The position numbers and the translations under genes were made by a program. A stretch of DNA of 35,870 nt from positions 4,663 through 40,532 of the forward strand of contig RXKB01000069.1 of assembly GCA_003963225.1 (NCBI GenBank), written 5' to 3'. This document shows, piece by piece, positions 13,214-21,691 of this stretch (position 1 is its first letter; each line of letters starts with the position of its first letter). The DNA comes from Candidatus Babelota bacterium. Lineage in GTDB: Bacteria; Babelota; Babeliae; Babelales; Vermiphilaceae. The notes under the pieces were generated by a model. That model saw only the letters and a list, made by a program, of their open reading frames with translations, did no database searches and had not been told where the DNA came from.

Positions 13214-14788
13214 TCACGTGAGATGGTCGCAGTAGACCGACCGATCGAGGATCCATTGAAAACCGAGTCGGTGCACTCGGACACCTGCGTTTACATCGTA
13301 AAACCATGCTTTCCGATCGTCTCCGCTGAGGCCGAAACGAGTGAAGACAGAACGGCGAGCGAGCAGACAACCGAAACCGGTGCCAGTGACGTGCTCGATC
13401 TGTGCTCCGTTCATTTCGCGCATCGGCAGTTTCCCGTTTGGTGCACCAAAGGCCACGGCGTTTGGTTCGTATCGGTGGCGATACACTCCGGACACGGCCG
13501 CGACTTGTGGGCCGACTGATTTGAAGAGTTGAGCGATCGCATCCGGCCGCTGCGGGATCACATCATCCTCAACAAAGAGCATCCACTCACCGTAGGCGAG
13601 CGCGAATGCCATGTTGTAAAGACCAGCAACGGCACTGTCGACGTGCCGCTGAATGTCAGCTCGGCCGCGTCGATCGATGTCGGCCAGCTTTGCAAAGCCG
13701 ACGTCGAGGCGTTCGATCTGCAAAGACCGGAACGGGACGTCGTGCAGTCCGAGATTTTTTGCGGTGAGATCGCCGTGCGTTGAATTGAGGATCATCACGC
13801 GCGTCTGATCAGCTGGCCATTCCTGAGTGACAAGCCACTCCCGCAAACGCCACCACGGATCCCAGCGGCCGGAGAAAGCGACAACGATTGTGACGATCTC
13901 TTTTGCGATGTTGGCCTGCAGCTCGTATTTCGGAAAGTCTGCTCCCGTGTGCATCTGCCCCGCGTGGATCCGATAATACAACGGCACGTGAGTCTTTAGC
14001 GCGTGCCACGGTCCGGAGCGCATCACAGTGCGGGCCGTGATCCAGTCGTTGCAGCCGCACCCGGGCACCCGGTCCGTGACGAGTGCGAGCGACTGCCGAA
14101 GAATGTCGGACCGATAGACGCTGCCGGCACATACCCAGTTCCGCGACTCGAGATCTCGCCAAGTGACCACGTCCGGAGCTCGGTCGGTTGAATGGTAGCA
14201 TCCCTCACAATCGCCGAAGGCCTGCAGCACCGGAAAGACACAAGCGGCCTCCCGGTCGGCCTGGAGCATGCCGACGGCCGTGCTGAAGTACTCCGGAGAG
14301 ATTTTGTCGTCAGCGTCCAGGAATAGGCAATACGTGGTTTCAACAAAAAAGAATCCATGCCGGCACGTTTTGGCGTGGTCTTTGAAGTCGACACGCTTCC
14401 AATCCATTTGGCACGTGAGCGCCGAGCAGTCGAAGGCTGAATCCTTGATCGGCTCATCACTCGCATCGTCAACGATGATCACCCGCACTGGCTGCAGTGT
14501 CGAGGCTGCGATTGAGTCGAGGCACTCCTGCAGGTAGTGGCCATAATTGTGACACGAAATCACAACAGTAATTTCGGCCGAAATATCGGTTGCCGATAAA
14601 GCGACAAACTCGGCCGCTCCAGCGGCCTGCAGGTCGGCGTCGATCGCTGCCTCAACAGTTGCTCGATCGATCTGCAGATCATCGGCCCATGATTCCACCA
14701 TGAGGCGATGTTGACGGAGCCAGCTGGTGCCTTTGGCGATTGCCTTCGATCGCACGGGGCAACCGGAAAAGAGTTGAGCGGTCTGCAT
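13214..14788 (-). CDS. Two-domain glycosyltransferase (GT-A / GT2 type)
   Basis: A 524-aa protein. After an unrecognised helical N terminus of about 70 residues comes a clear family-2 GT-A domain: ITVVISCHNYGHYLQECLDSI (73-93), VIIVDDASDE (103-112) and the metal/UDP-binding LFLDADD (155-161). A second GT-like domain starts at about 296 (KEIVTIVVAFSGRWDPWWRLREWL) and has its own acidic motif LFVEDDVIPQRPDAI (404-418). Two nucleotide-sugar sites suggest a bifunctional enzyme or one catalytic plus one binding domain. It is the last gene of the late operon, just after the tail-fibre genes, with SD GAGGA. It might glycosylate virion proteins or modify the host surface to block superinfection. No signal peptide or membrane segment is seen, so it acts in the cytoplasm. 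Confidence 0.88.
   Translation of the reverse strand: MQTAQLFSGCPVRSKAIAKGTSWLRQHRLMVESWADDLQIDRATVEAAIDADLQAAGAAEFVALSATDISAEITVVISCHNYGHYLQECLDSIAASTLQPVRVIIVDDASDEPIKDSAFDCSALTCQMDWKRVDFKDHAKTCRHGFFFVETTYCLFLDADDKISPEYFSTAVGMLQADREAACVFPVLQAFGDCEGCYHSTDRAPDVVTWRDLESRNWVCAGSVYRSDILRQSLALVTDRVPGCGCNDWITARTVMRSGPWHALKTHVPLYYRIHAGQMHTGADFPKYELQANIAKEIVTIVVAFSGRWDPWWRLREWLVTQEWPADQTRVMILNSTHGDLTAKNLGLHDVPFRSLQIERLDVGFAKLADIDRRGRADIQRHVDSAVAGLYNMAFALAYGEWMLFVEDDVIPQRPDAIAQLFKSVGPQVAAVSGVYRHRYEPNAVAFGAPNGKLPMREMNGAQIEHVTGTGFGCLLARRSVFTRFGLSGDDRKAWFYDVNAGVRVHRLGFQWILDRSVYCDHLT
14571..14584. repeat. ATTTCG-NN-CGAAAT palindrome, copy 3 (within GT gene)
   Basis: ATTTCGGCCGAAAT is a fully self-complementary 14-mer lying inside the glycosyltransferase coding region at the ISAEI codons. 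Being coding, it may be chance rather than a site. Confidence 0.35.
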
Positions 14789-14803
14789 GGGATCCTCAGA
14801 AAG

Positions 14804-15106
14804 TTATGCCGGCCGAGTGTTCGACTGAATCGCCGCGACTCGGTCAGCGGACAAAATGCCGAGCGTTTGCATCGACTGCAGTGCTGCAGTGAATCGCGGA
14901 TCATCCAAAGCGATCGGATTGATTGCAGCGAAAAACTGAGTGCGAAATGCCACAACGATCAGACTCGTCGATTGCTCGAGCGCGAGCAGCTCGGCCGGCG
15001 TGAACAGCAAAACGATATCGACGGGCATGAGTGCCGGAGCCGGCGGATCCGGGATCGATTCGGTGCCGACCAGAATGCCGTTTGAGTATACTTCACGAGT
15101 GCCCAT
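14804..15106 (-). CDS. Small protein after tail fibre, probable fibre accessory
   Basis: 100 aa from the ATG at 15106, two bases after the tail-fibre stop; the frame is open further upstream but only inside the fibre gene. It begins MGTREVYSNGILVGTESIPD, a form common in short proteins encoded just after phage tail fibres. It continues with a helical domain (PAELLALEQ..., FRTQFFAAINPIALDDPRFTAAL). Position suggests a fibre-assembly chaperone or tip subunit. No catalytic motif is present. Confidence 0.65.
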   Translation of the reverse strand: MGTREVYSNGILVGTESIPDPPAPALMPVDIVLLFTPAELLALEQSTSLIVVAFRTQFFAAINPIALDDPRFTAALQSMQTLGILSADRVAAIQSNTRPA

Positions 15107-15108
15107 TC

Positions 15109-16695
15109 TCACGGGTTCCTTATCCAGATGCGTGGTGGGAATTTGGTATCCCACCAGTTTAAAGTGCCGACACTCGGCAGAGCGCCGAACGTGAAAGCGT
15201 GATTGGCGCACGTGATCGCATTGCCGGCTCCGGTCAGCGTGCCAAAGTTGAAAGTGTTAACTCCGGCATTCATCGCCTCAGCCGTGATCTGCAGCGCCAC
15301 ATTCGACACGAATGCCAGCCAATACATCCCCGGCGACAATGCCAGGCTGATCGTGATTTCCTTTTCCCCGGTTGTCGAAGTGTTGACCGTGCCCGCGTCC
15401 AGAAGTGGCGCACCAGACGGTGCACCGTTCACATCGTTATAGAATCCGAGGCGAATCGAGCCGGCCGCGGCTGTAACAACATTGATCCCGATTCGCGTGG
15501 CCGTGATTCCATTCGGAATGGCGATCGGGCAGTAATACATGTAATTCGCGAGCACGTTCAAAAAAGATGCCACCTGCCCCGGGTAGCTGGAGAAATATCG
15601 ATTGCCGCCGATCGGTGGTTGAGACTTCGGAGCAGCTCCGAGCGTTGTGAGCATCGCGGCCGCGTTCGCATCATCGAGCAAGTTGCGGCCAGCTGTCGTG
15701 ATCCCGGTGCGTACGGCGATGCCGGAGGAATCATAATAGATGAATTGATCGAAAGGCTGCGGGCAGTTCGCGATGTTTTGCAACATACCACTATAGCCCT
15801 GGACGTTGGCGCCGATCGTGAGGCCGAGCGTCGTGCGCATCGTGGCCGCATTTGGATCATCGAGCAGAGCACGCGCAGCGGACGTCACGGTCATCAGAGC
15901 GGCCGTGCCGGCTCCGGTGTAATAGACGGCCGTGTCGGCTGCCGAGCTGAGTGATGCGATCGCCTGCAGATCCGCATCATAGGCCTGCACGTTGGTGCCG
16001 ATGGCGAGGCCGAGCACCGCGCGAGCGGAAGAATAATCGGAACAGTTGCCGAGTGCTTGTGCCGGTGGTCCAAAACCTTGGACCGTGCACGTGTCATCGC
16101 CAGTGAACAGAATAATTGATCCCGCTCCGGTTGCTACGCCAGCCATGGCCGTGAGTGTCGCGTCGAGCGGCTGTTTTGCATTCAATGCCGCCTGCAGGTC
16201 GGTTTGATCGGAAAGAGTTCCGGCGATATCTCCCCAATTCGTATCAGTCCCATAACCGCCTGAATCACAAAGCAAGTGCACAGATCCGTCACGGTGCACC
16301 CAATACAAGTGGCCATCATTCACGGACTCGAAAATCGTGCCGACCGGTGGCGTGCCATGGTCATCATACAAGCCTGGCCGGATCCCTTTCGGGATCGACA
16401 CCATGTCCGACGTGACCGTGATGTCGGAGATCTGCGAGAGCGTGTGAGTGTGCGAGCTGGCAGCCTTGCCATCCAGCGCTGTCTGCAGGTCGCTTTGACT
16501 GCTGAGCGTTCCGACAATCGCACCCCAGGCCGGAGTGCCGCTGCCGCCGCCCTGCCATGTCGTGCTGCCGAGTTGCGCATTGATCGAGGAAACGATCGAG
16601 GCACCGGAAGGCGCGGCCGCTGCGAGCAAGGCGTCGACGTCCAGGACGGCGCCGCCAGTGATGTCAATCATGAAAGTTGAAAAGAAGCCGCTCAT
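15109..16695 (-). CDS. Tail fibre / receptor-binding protein
   Basis: A 528-aa repetitive protein. The unit W-G-x-I-x-GTLS-x-Q-x-DLQ-x-AL-x-x-K occurs at about 57-77 and again near 154-174, and the unit LGL-x-IG-x-NVQ-x-Y-x-x-x-LQ-x-IA occurs twice later; both are typical shaft repeats of phage fibres and stack as trimeric β-structure. SHTHTLSQI near 80 is a common His-rich fibre motif. The C-terminal about 150 residues (from NRYFSSYPGQ) look like a β-sandwich knob for receptor binding. It would sit at the tail tip or baseplate and determine host range. It lies two bases after the preceding gene in the late operon. Confidence 0.85.
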   Translation of the reverse strand: MSGFFSTFMIDITGGAVLDVDALLAAAAPSGASIVSSINAQLGSTTWQGGGSGTPAWGAIVGTLSSQSDLQTALDGKAASSHTHTLSQISDITVTSDMVSIPKGIRPGLYDDHGTPPVGTIFESVNDGHLYWVHRDGSVHLLCDSGGYGTDTNWGDIAGTLSDQTDLQAALNAKQPLDATLTAMAGVATGAGSIILFTGDDTCTVQGFGPPAQALGNCSDYSSARAVLGLAIGTNVQAYDADLQAIASLSSAADTAVYYTGAGTAALMTVTSAARALLDDPNAATMRTTLGLTIGANVQGYSGMLQNIANCPQPFDQFIYYDSSGIAVRTGITTAGRNLLDDANAAAMLTTLGAAPKSQPPIGGNRYFSSYPGQVASFLNVLANYMYYCPIAIPNGITATRIGINVVTAAAGSIRLGFYNDVNGAPSGAPLLDAGTVNTSTTGEKEITISLALSPGMYWLAFVSNVALQITAEAMNAGVNTFNFGTLTGAGNAITCANHAFTFGALPSVGTLNWWDTKFPPRIWIRNP

Positions 16696-16697
16696 GG

Positions 16698-17579
16698 TTA
16701 CGGATCCAATCCGAGAATTTCAGTGATATTGAAGGAATCCGAATTCGGTACAACAAAGGTTTTCCGAGTCGCTGCAGCCTGCACGACGAAAGCCGATGCA
16801 GAATAGGTGTCATTGGCCGGACCGCGCCAAACGGCATAAGTTGCGCCGCGTCGGAGGTTGGTGAATTGCACCACTCCGGAGCCGTTGCTCACGGCCGTCC
16901 GCACTTTCGAATCGAGGGCATAGCCGTCGACTCCCGGGCCTTCGGTCATCTGCAGACTGATCGAAATGTTGGCCTCCGGTGCCTGATTCTCATCGAGCAC
17001 CAACATCACACCGGTCGAAACCAGAGGACTGGCCGGAGGTGTCACGGCACCGGCCGTCAGTGCATAGCTTTGTGAGGTCGTGCCGCTGACGACGAGCGTG
17101 GCCGTGCTCGAGTTGTAGCCAGGCCGCGTGATCGAAACCGTGTAAGTTGCAGCGTCCAGAGCAAAGAGAGCGATGCCAGACGCATTCGTTGAAACTGCCT
17201 CGCTGAGCACGCCACTCGACATTCGGACGATGGCATTCTGCAGCGGGTTTGTGCCATCGGTGACGGTGATCGTCACGACGTTGGCACCGCGGCCGTTTGA
17301 GGCGATCTGCTCCAGCTCGGTCATGATCACCCATGGGCCGGCCGTGTCCTGAATCGTCCTGATCCGGGACTGAACCACCTGGCCGGAGATGATGAGGTCG
17401 AACAATAGCTGGCCAGCATGTGCACCGGTCACGGTGCCAGAATAGACACTGGCATCGTCGCCGGCACCGGCCGTCAGTGAGACTGTTTCCAGCACTGCCA
17501 GCGTCGAAAGGTTTCGGAGCTTGCAGGAGACAGAAAGGCCGGTCGGCAGTGATGGGAATTTAATGGTTTTCGCGGTCAT
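16698..17579 (-). CDS. Virion protein with carboxypeptidase-regulatory/Ig-like domains
   Basis: A 293-aa protein, all β by appearance. An N-terminal β-sandwich-like part (residues 1-95) is followed by a unit with VTDGTNPLQNAIVRM...TNASGIALFALDAATYTVSITRPGY (about 108-155), the pattern of a carboxypeptidase-regulatory-like (transthyretin) domain. A second unit runs from ANISISLQM to NGSGVVQFTNLRRGATYAVW (about 203-255). Such domains often decorate phage tails and bind sugars weakly. It lies directly upstream of the fibre gene and overlaps the Cys-rich gene by four bases. The exact tail position is unknown. Confidence 0.75.
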   Translation of the reverse strand: MTAKTIKFPSLPTGLSVSCKLRNLSTLAVLETVSLTAGAGDDASVYSGTVTGAHAGQLLFDLIISGQVVQSRIRTIQDTAGPWVIMTELEQIASNGRGANVVTITVTDGTNPLQNAIVRMSSGVLSEAVSTNASGIALFALDAATYTVSITRPGYNSSTATLVVSGTTSQSYALTAGAVTPPASPLVSTGVMLVLDENQAPEANISISLQMTEGPGVDGYALDSKVRTAVSNGSGVVQFTNLRRGATYAVWRGPANDTYSASAFVVQAAATRKTFVVPNSDSFNITEILGLDP

Positions 17580-17899
17580 GTTTCTTTCTCAGTCTTCTGA
17601 AAGTCGGGACATTCGGAGCACCGCCGCACGGCTCTGTCGATATCGCCGCGGGCAGTCGCGGTGCATTCGCAAGCGTGCTTTCGACAGATCCAAAGATCAT
17701 CGCAGCACCGGCGTTTTGAACCGCGGTGGAAACAGGCGTCCGGCTGATCACCATCGACAAAGAGTTGCTGGCTGCCTGGCATCGGCACGCCTCCCGGCAG
17801 CAATGGCAATACTTCCAGCCAGCGTGCAAAACAAAACCGGCATCCGACCTCGGCGACGGGGCATTGAGACTGCAGGAAACATTCGATGCGGTCACTCAT
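17576..17899 (-). CDS. Cysteine-rich late protein
   Basis: A 107-aa protein with 12 cysteines (7, 13, 20, 23, 56, 65, 66, 72, 77, 79, 94, 97), including CRFC, CRKHACEC and CSEC clusters. This suggests two or more metal sites or a disulfide-rich fold. The frame is confirmed by overlaps at both ends: its ATGAGTGA contains the previous stop, and its TGA overlaps the next ATGA. No family recognised. Its place among tail-tip genes suggests a structural or assembly role. Confidence 0.7.
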   Translation of the reverse strand: MSDRIECFLQSQCPVAEVGCRFCFARWLEVLPLLPGGVPMPGSQQLFVDGDQPDACFHRGSKRRCCDDLWICRKHACECTATARGDIDRAVRRCSECPDFQKTEKET

Positions 17900-19145
17900 G
17901 AAGCAGCTCCAAAACAGCGGTCTCGGAGTATCCCGTCAGCCCGAATTTTTCTGCATTGATATGCTTGTTTGAGCACTGCGGATTGGTCACACCCTCAATA
18001 TGAGCGCGTGGAATCGAAAGAGACAGCAGCAAGGGATCGCCAGCGAAATCAGTGCTGCAGTCCAGCTTTTTGATCCAGCGCAGAATCGTCGGGTCATACC
18101 CTGAGAACAGCTGATTTGCTGCCGGTCCGTAGGAGCAATAGCTTCCGTCGGCAATTTTGTAGTATGGCGGGCACGCCGCAAGATCGACGGCAGGGTTGCG
18201 AGGATCGAGAACGGCGTTTGCACCGATGCGCCCGCCGTAAGGTGTAACAGCTCCGGAGACGACACCGGCAGGCCCCATTTCGCCAGTCGTGACGAGATTT
18301 GTATTTGCGGCCCATGTCTGCGGAGTGACAAGTTTCAGCTCCCAATAGCGCTCACCAGCTGCATCGTAGAGCAACGGATTGTCAGGATCTCCGAGGTAAT
18401 GTGCCAATCGGACGATCGACAGCTGCAAAACATTTGCTACCGATCCGTTTTCGCACTGCCAGATCGGGCCTCGGCCCGGTCCGGTTGCAGGCCACAGACC
18501 AAAAGACGAAAAGCACCTTTCGTCCATCACGGGGAAGGGGTAGGCCGGCGACGTCGCCGGAGTGGGCCAAACGATCGGCGACCATTGGTCCGACGAGTCG
18601 ACCGGATCCGTGTAAGGATAGGTGATAATGTCCTCATGGACAGAACTGTACGTTGCGGACACTTCACCAGTCTCAGCATCGAAAATCGTGTGAGCGTCGT
18701 GCCAAACCTGCTGCAATAACTTCACTTGACGTTTACGCCACTCGCACGCTGCTCCCGGCTTTCGCTGCAGCAGATTGAAGCCGTTAAACGGTGCGATTTC
18801 CACGCTGTGAAACTTAACTCCGGTGGCACCGTTTGAGACATTTGTTCCGCAATCAGGATAGAGCGGGCCGAGCGCGTGCCCCCATAGTTGACAATTCAAC
18901 CCGCCGCTAAACCAGACACTCAGCGGAATCGTGCACGTCTGGAAAACTGGTTTGTCCCATGTGAGCGTGTCGCCGATCCAACAGATAACATCGGTCACAT
19001 TGACTGGCTCGTCACACTGAAAGCAATCAGTTTCAATGATTCGCGGAACCGTCTGCCCCGAACCGACACGAGTCCGCACGAGGTTCTCGAGTGAACCTCT
19101 TCGGCGGTCTCCGCTCATGCGTTGTCGAATCCGTTGTGCGTTCAT
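17892..19145 (-). CDS. Unknown 417-aa tail-region protein
   Basis: No recognised family. The N terminus is basic (MNAQRIRQRMSGDRRRG). Then come DCFQC and scattered cysteines, and a long β-rich, Gly/Pro/Trp/Tyr-rich sequence of the kind seen in virion proteins (WFSGGLNCQLWGHALGPLYPDCG). It lies between the hub-like protein and the Cys-rich gene, overlapping both by a few bases, so it is very likely part of the tail tip. No catalytic motif can be pointed out. Confidence 0.72.
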   Translation of the reverse strand: MNAQRIRQRMSGDRRRGSLENLVRTRVGSGQTVPRIIETDCFQCDEPVNVTDVICWIGDTLTWDKPVFQTCTIPLSVWFSGGLNCQLWGHALGPLYPDCGTNVSNGATGVKFHSVEIAPFNGFNLLQRKPGAACEWRKRQVKLLQQVWHDAHTIFDAETGEVSATYSSVHEDIITYPYTDPVDSSDQWSPIVWPTPATSPAYPFPVMDERCFSSFGLWPATGPGRGPIWQCENGSVANVLQLSIVRLAHYLGDPDNPLLYDAAGERYWELKLVTPQTWAANTNLVTTGEMGPAGVVSGAVTPYGGRIGANAVLDPRNPAVDLAACPPYYKIADGSYCSYGPAANQLFSGYDPTILRWIKKLDCSTDFAGDPLLLSLSIPRAHIEGVTNPQCSNKHINAEKFGLTGYSETAVLELLHE

Positions 19146-21259
19146 CGGCGGAAATCCATTTCTGCAAATTGAGTCTGAACCGACATTCCACCGCGTTCGA
19201 GGTCATACTGCACGCTCGTGATCGCCGTGTTGATGGTGCGAACATTGGCACCGCGGCCGATGGTCGTGATGAGGTGTCCGACTTCAAAGCCCGACGTGAG
19301 CCCGCGAAACTGCAGGCTGAGGATTCTACGCGTCTGGCCATGCCAGGCATATGCGAGGCGTGCCATGTCTTCGAGTCGTTTGCGATCATCACGCACAAAG
19401 CCGCCTGCTGAGGTCTTCTGCAGCTCGCCGGCTTTCACTCCGAGCACGGTACCCGGCACGACATAATCGAGAAACGCGTTTTCGAATCGCAGCACCAGCG
19501 GCCGAATCAGATCGAGAGCAGGCAGGTCGGCCTGTTTCGGGTATTGTGCTCGGCAATACTGATCCTGTTTCACGTAAACCGTCGCGAGCCAGCTCGTCGA
19601 GGTCAGCGACTCAGAGGCCGGCACCGAGTCTGAGGAATCCGGGCCGGTGAATAAGTCGCGGCAGATGAAGTGCTGAGGGGCACCCTGAGTTTTGAAGATG
19701 AGCCCGAAAGAGTCCTCGCGAGTCTGCAGGTCGACGCTGAAAGTGTATTGCCTCTTGTCGCTTTCCGAATCATATCCGGCGTTCAGTCGTTCGGCGTGCA
19801 CCCAGCCGCCATCTGAGCCGCCCGCGCGGATGGCCGTCGCTTTCAGCAACAGGATCGGGGGCAGATAATCGGCATCGGCATCATCTGAGCCGTCGGTGTC
19901 CGGAGTGATCGCCGCGGCCGTGTAATCGACACCAGCACGGAGCGGAATAAAATCGGCGACTCGGAGCCCGCCTCGCTGCACGTTGGCACCGCTCGAAGTT
20001 GTGACCGTGCCGTCGGCATCGATCGAGGGAAACGCAAACGGAGGCGAGCCGCCGCTCGGATCCGTCGCCGATCGACCGTTCCAGCTGAGACTCGCCCGCC
20101 ACCAGCTGAACACTCGCTCGAGATCATCGGCGGCACGTCGATCTGCATTCGCGGCCGCTTTGTCTTCCGTGCTCAATCCACTATAGCCGGCCAGTGCACT
20201 CGCTCCGGCGTTGTAGGCCGTCGCCTGAGCACCCGTCCAATCCGCTTCGAAGTTGACACCGGGCCGAACGGTGAAGACTGAGCCGGCACGCTCACCAAGA
20301 CAGATCACTTGATCATACTTTCGCACCAGCGTCGTCGAAACTCGAGCCGCTTTGACGTTGACGGCGTTGTCAAAGTTGTAGCTCATTTGATCCGGATTCG
20401 CCGGAATCGTGCCGCCCGACGGGAGCGTGATCGACGTTGCGTTCTGTGATCTCACGACGAGCTGCACGGAATTGTCGACCACCTTTGTCAGCAGCAGGAG
20501 GCCGCGCCGATGATCGACGAGCCGAGTGATCAGCTGCCAGGGTGTTAAGCCGTCGTAATCAACGAGCGGCAGTTCATAGTCGAGAAAGCTGGCCGCATCC
20601 GAGGCCAGCACGAAAGGCACCAGCGTTGCGCCTGCAGCATTCCGCGGCGTGAAATTGGCCAGAATATATTCGATCGCCGTGCTGGCTTTCCATGCGGCCG
20701 GCGTGGCACTCACACCTCGATCGGTGAAGCACTTTTCTGTGCTGTCGTAGTTTTTCCACGCGACGGAGTTTTTGCGTCGAGCTCCATCCGTGCCACCATT
20801 GAAAGGAATTGCGCGGTCGATCGTGAACGTGCCGCCCAGATACTTCACTTTGCTCTGAGTGATCGGCTTGCCATTGTCCAGAAACCACGTGAGGCCGAAG
20901 GCCGTGTAAAGCTGCACGCCCTTTGGAATCGTGCCGTCGATTAAACCATGGTTGTCGTCTTCGACGTCCTGAATCACTCCCCACCACACCTGATCGAGAA
21001 ACTCAATCCGCACGTAATTGCCGAGAAAGTCGCCGCGGGGAATTGAGGTATAGTCTTTGTCGGCTGCACGATCACCGATCTCTGGTTGTTTCGTGCTGCC
21101 ATATTTCCAGAGCAGCGTGGCCGAGCTGTGCCCCGGTGCGGCCTGCACGGCGACGGTCAGCGCTCGCATCAACGGCTGCGCAATCCACGCGCCGGCCCAG
21201 GTCGTTTTTGTGTAAACGATCGGGCGCGATTCGCTGACGGTGGGAACGGTAATGGCCAT
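19142..21259 (-). CDS. Tail-tip / baseplate hub-like protein
   Basis: A 705-aa protein two genes downstream of the tape measure, where siphoviruses encode the distal tail and hub proteins. The N-terminal about 120 residues are a β-domain (DFLGNYVRIEFLDQVWWGVIQDVEDD). The middle has YELPLVDYDGLTPWQLITRLVDHRRGLLL, recalling gp27/gp44-like hub domains that contain a small folded insertion. The long C-terminal half is β-rich and ends with SLQFRGLTSGFEVGHLI, again hub-like. No lysozyme or peptidase motif is evident. Overall it fits a tail hub or tail-associated protein, called from position and size more than motif. Confidence 0.65.
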   Translation of the reverse strand: MAITVPTVSESRPIVYTKTTWAGAWIAQPLMRALTVAVQAAPGHSSATLLWKYGSTKQPEIGDRAADKDYTSIPRGDFLGNYVRIEFLDQVWWGVIQDVEDDNHGLIDGTIPKGVQLYTAFGLTWFLDNGKPITQSKVKYLGGTFTIDRAIPFNGGTDGARRKNSVAWKNYDSTEKCFTDRGVSATPAAWKASTAIEYILANFTPRNAAGATLVPFVLASDAASFLDYELPLVDYDGLTPWQLITRLVDHRRGLLLLTKVVDNSVQLVVRSQNATSITLPSGGTIPANPDQMSYNFDNAVNVKAARVSTTLVRKYDQVICLGERAGSVFTVRPGVNFEADWTGAQATAYNAGASALAGYSGLSTEDKAAANADRRAADDLERVFSWWRASLSWNGRSATDPSGGSPPFAFPSIDADGTVTTSSGANVQRGGLRVADFIPLRAGVDYTAAAITPDTDGSDDADADYLPPILLLKATAIRAGGSDGGWVHAERLNAGYDSESDKRQYTFSVDLQTREDSFGLIFKTQGAPQHFICRDLFTGPDSSDSVPASESLTSTSWLATVYVKQDQYCRAQYPKQADLPALDLIRPLVLRFENAFLDYVVPGTVLGVKAGELQKTSAGGFVRDDRKRLEDMARLAYAWHGQTRRILSLQFRGLTSGFEVGHLITTIGRGANVRTINTAITSVQYDLERGGMSVQTQFAEMDFRR

Positions 21260-21268
21260 TGTGATTTG

Positions 21269-21691
21269 TCACGGTGAATGCAGTGTTTCAATTGTCCATT
21301 CGGTGTAGAGCATCGCTCCGGAGGATCCTGAGCCGTTGATGCCGCCGACGCGCGTGGTGAGCTTTCGCACCTCTCTCATCACCACGTCATAGATGAGCAC
21401 AGTGCCCCAAAGTGCGCCCGCGTAATAGAGATTCTTGTTTGTGTTGATCGCAGCGTGATAGGCCGCGAAGACTTGACCAGCGGCCGCGACTGTCGCGCAG
21501 TCGAGGCTCGTCGCGATACGGAACGGCTCGCCGCGTTTGCCGGTTTTCCAGAGTCCGATCCCGTTGACACCTGGCCGGACCTCGCGCTCGACAGTTGGCC
21601 GGCTCGGCACGAGCACGCCCTGCAGAGTCAAAAACGGAAAGAGGATCGTGCCGGAGTCTTCGGCGGTCATATAGTGCAATGGCGCCACCAT
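21269..21691 (-). CDS. Small tail protein between tape measure and hub
   Basis: A 140-aa β-rich protein whose ATG shares one base with the tape-measure stop (TAATG), a coupled arrangement. It contains FLTLQGVLVPSRPTVEREVRPG...WKTGKRGEPFRIATSLDC and ends WTIETL. Proteins of this size and place include the distal tail and lambda M-type tail-tip proteins. A sequence family cannot be assigned with certainty. Confidence 0.65.
   Translation of the reverse strand: MVAPLHYMTAEDSGTILFPFLTLQGVLVPSRPTVEREVRPGVNGIGLWKTGKRGEPFRIATSLDCATVAAAGQVFAAYHAAINTNKNLYYAGALWGTVLIYDVVMREVRKLTTRVGGINGSGSSGAMLYTEWTIETLHSP

Noticed and set aside
13048..13284. Small minus-strand frame past the glycosyltransferase end
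   Set aside because: It overlaps the glycosyltransferase and the terminator hairpin, and has no SD.
18401..19411. Plus-strand open frames opposite the tail genes, and similar ones throughout 13.2-35.8 kb
   Set aside because: They are antisense shadows; the minus-strand genes have overlapping starts and stops, SDs and recognisable virion functions.
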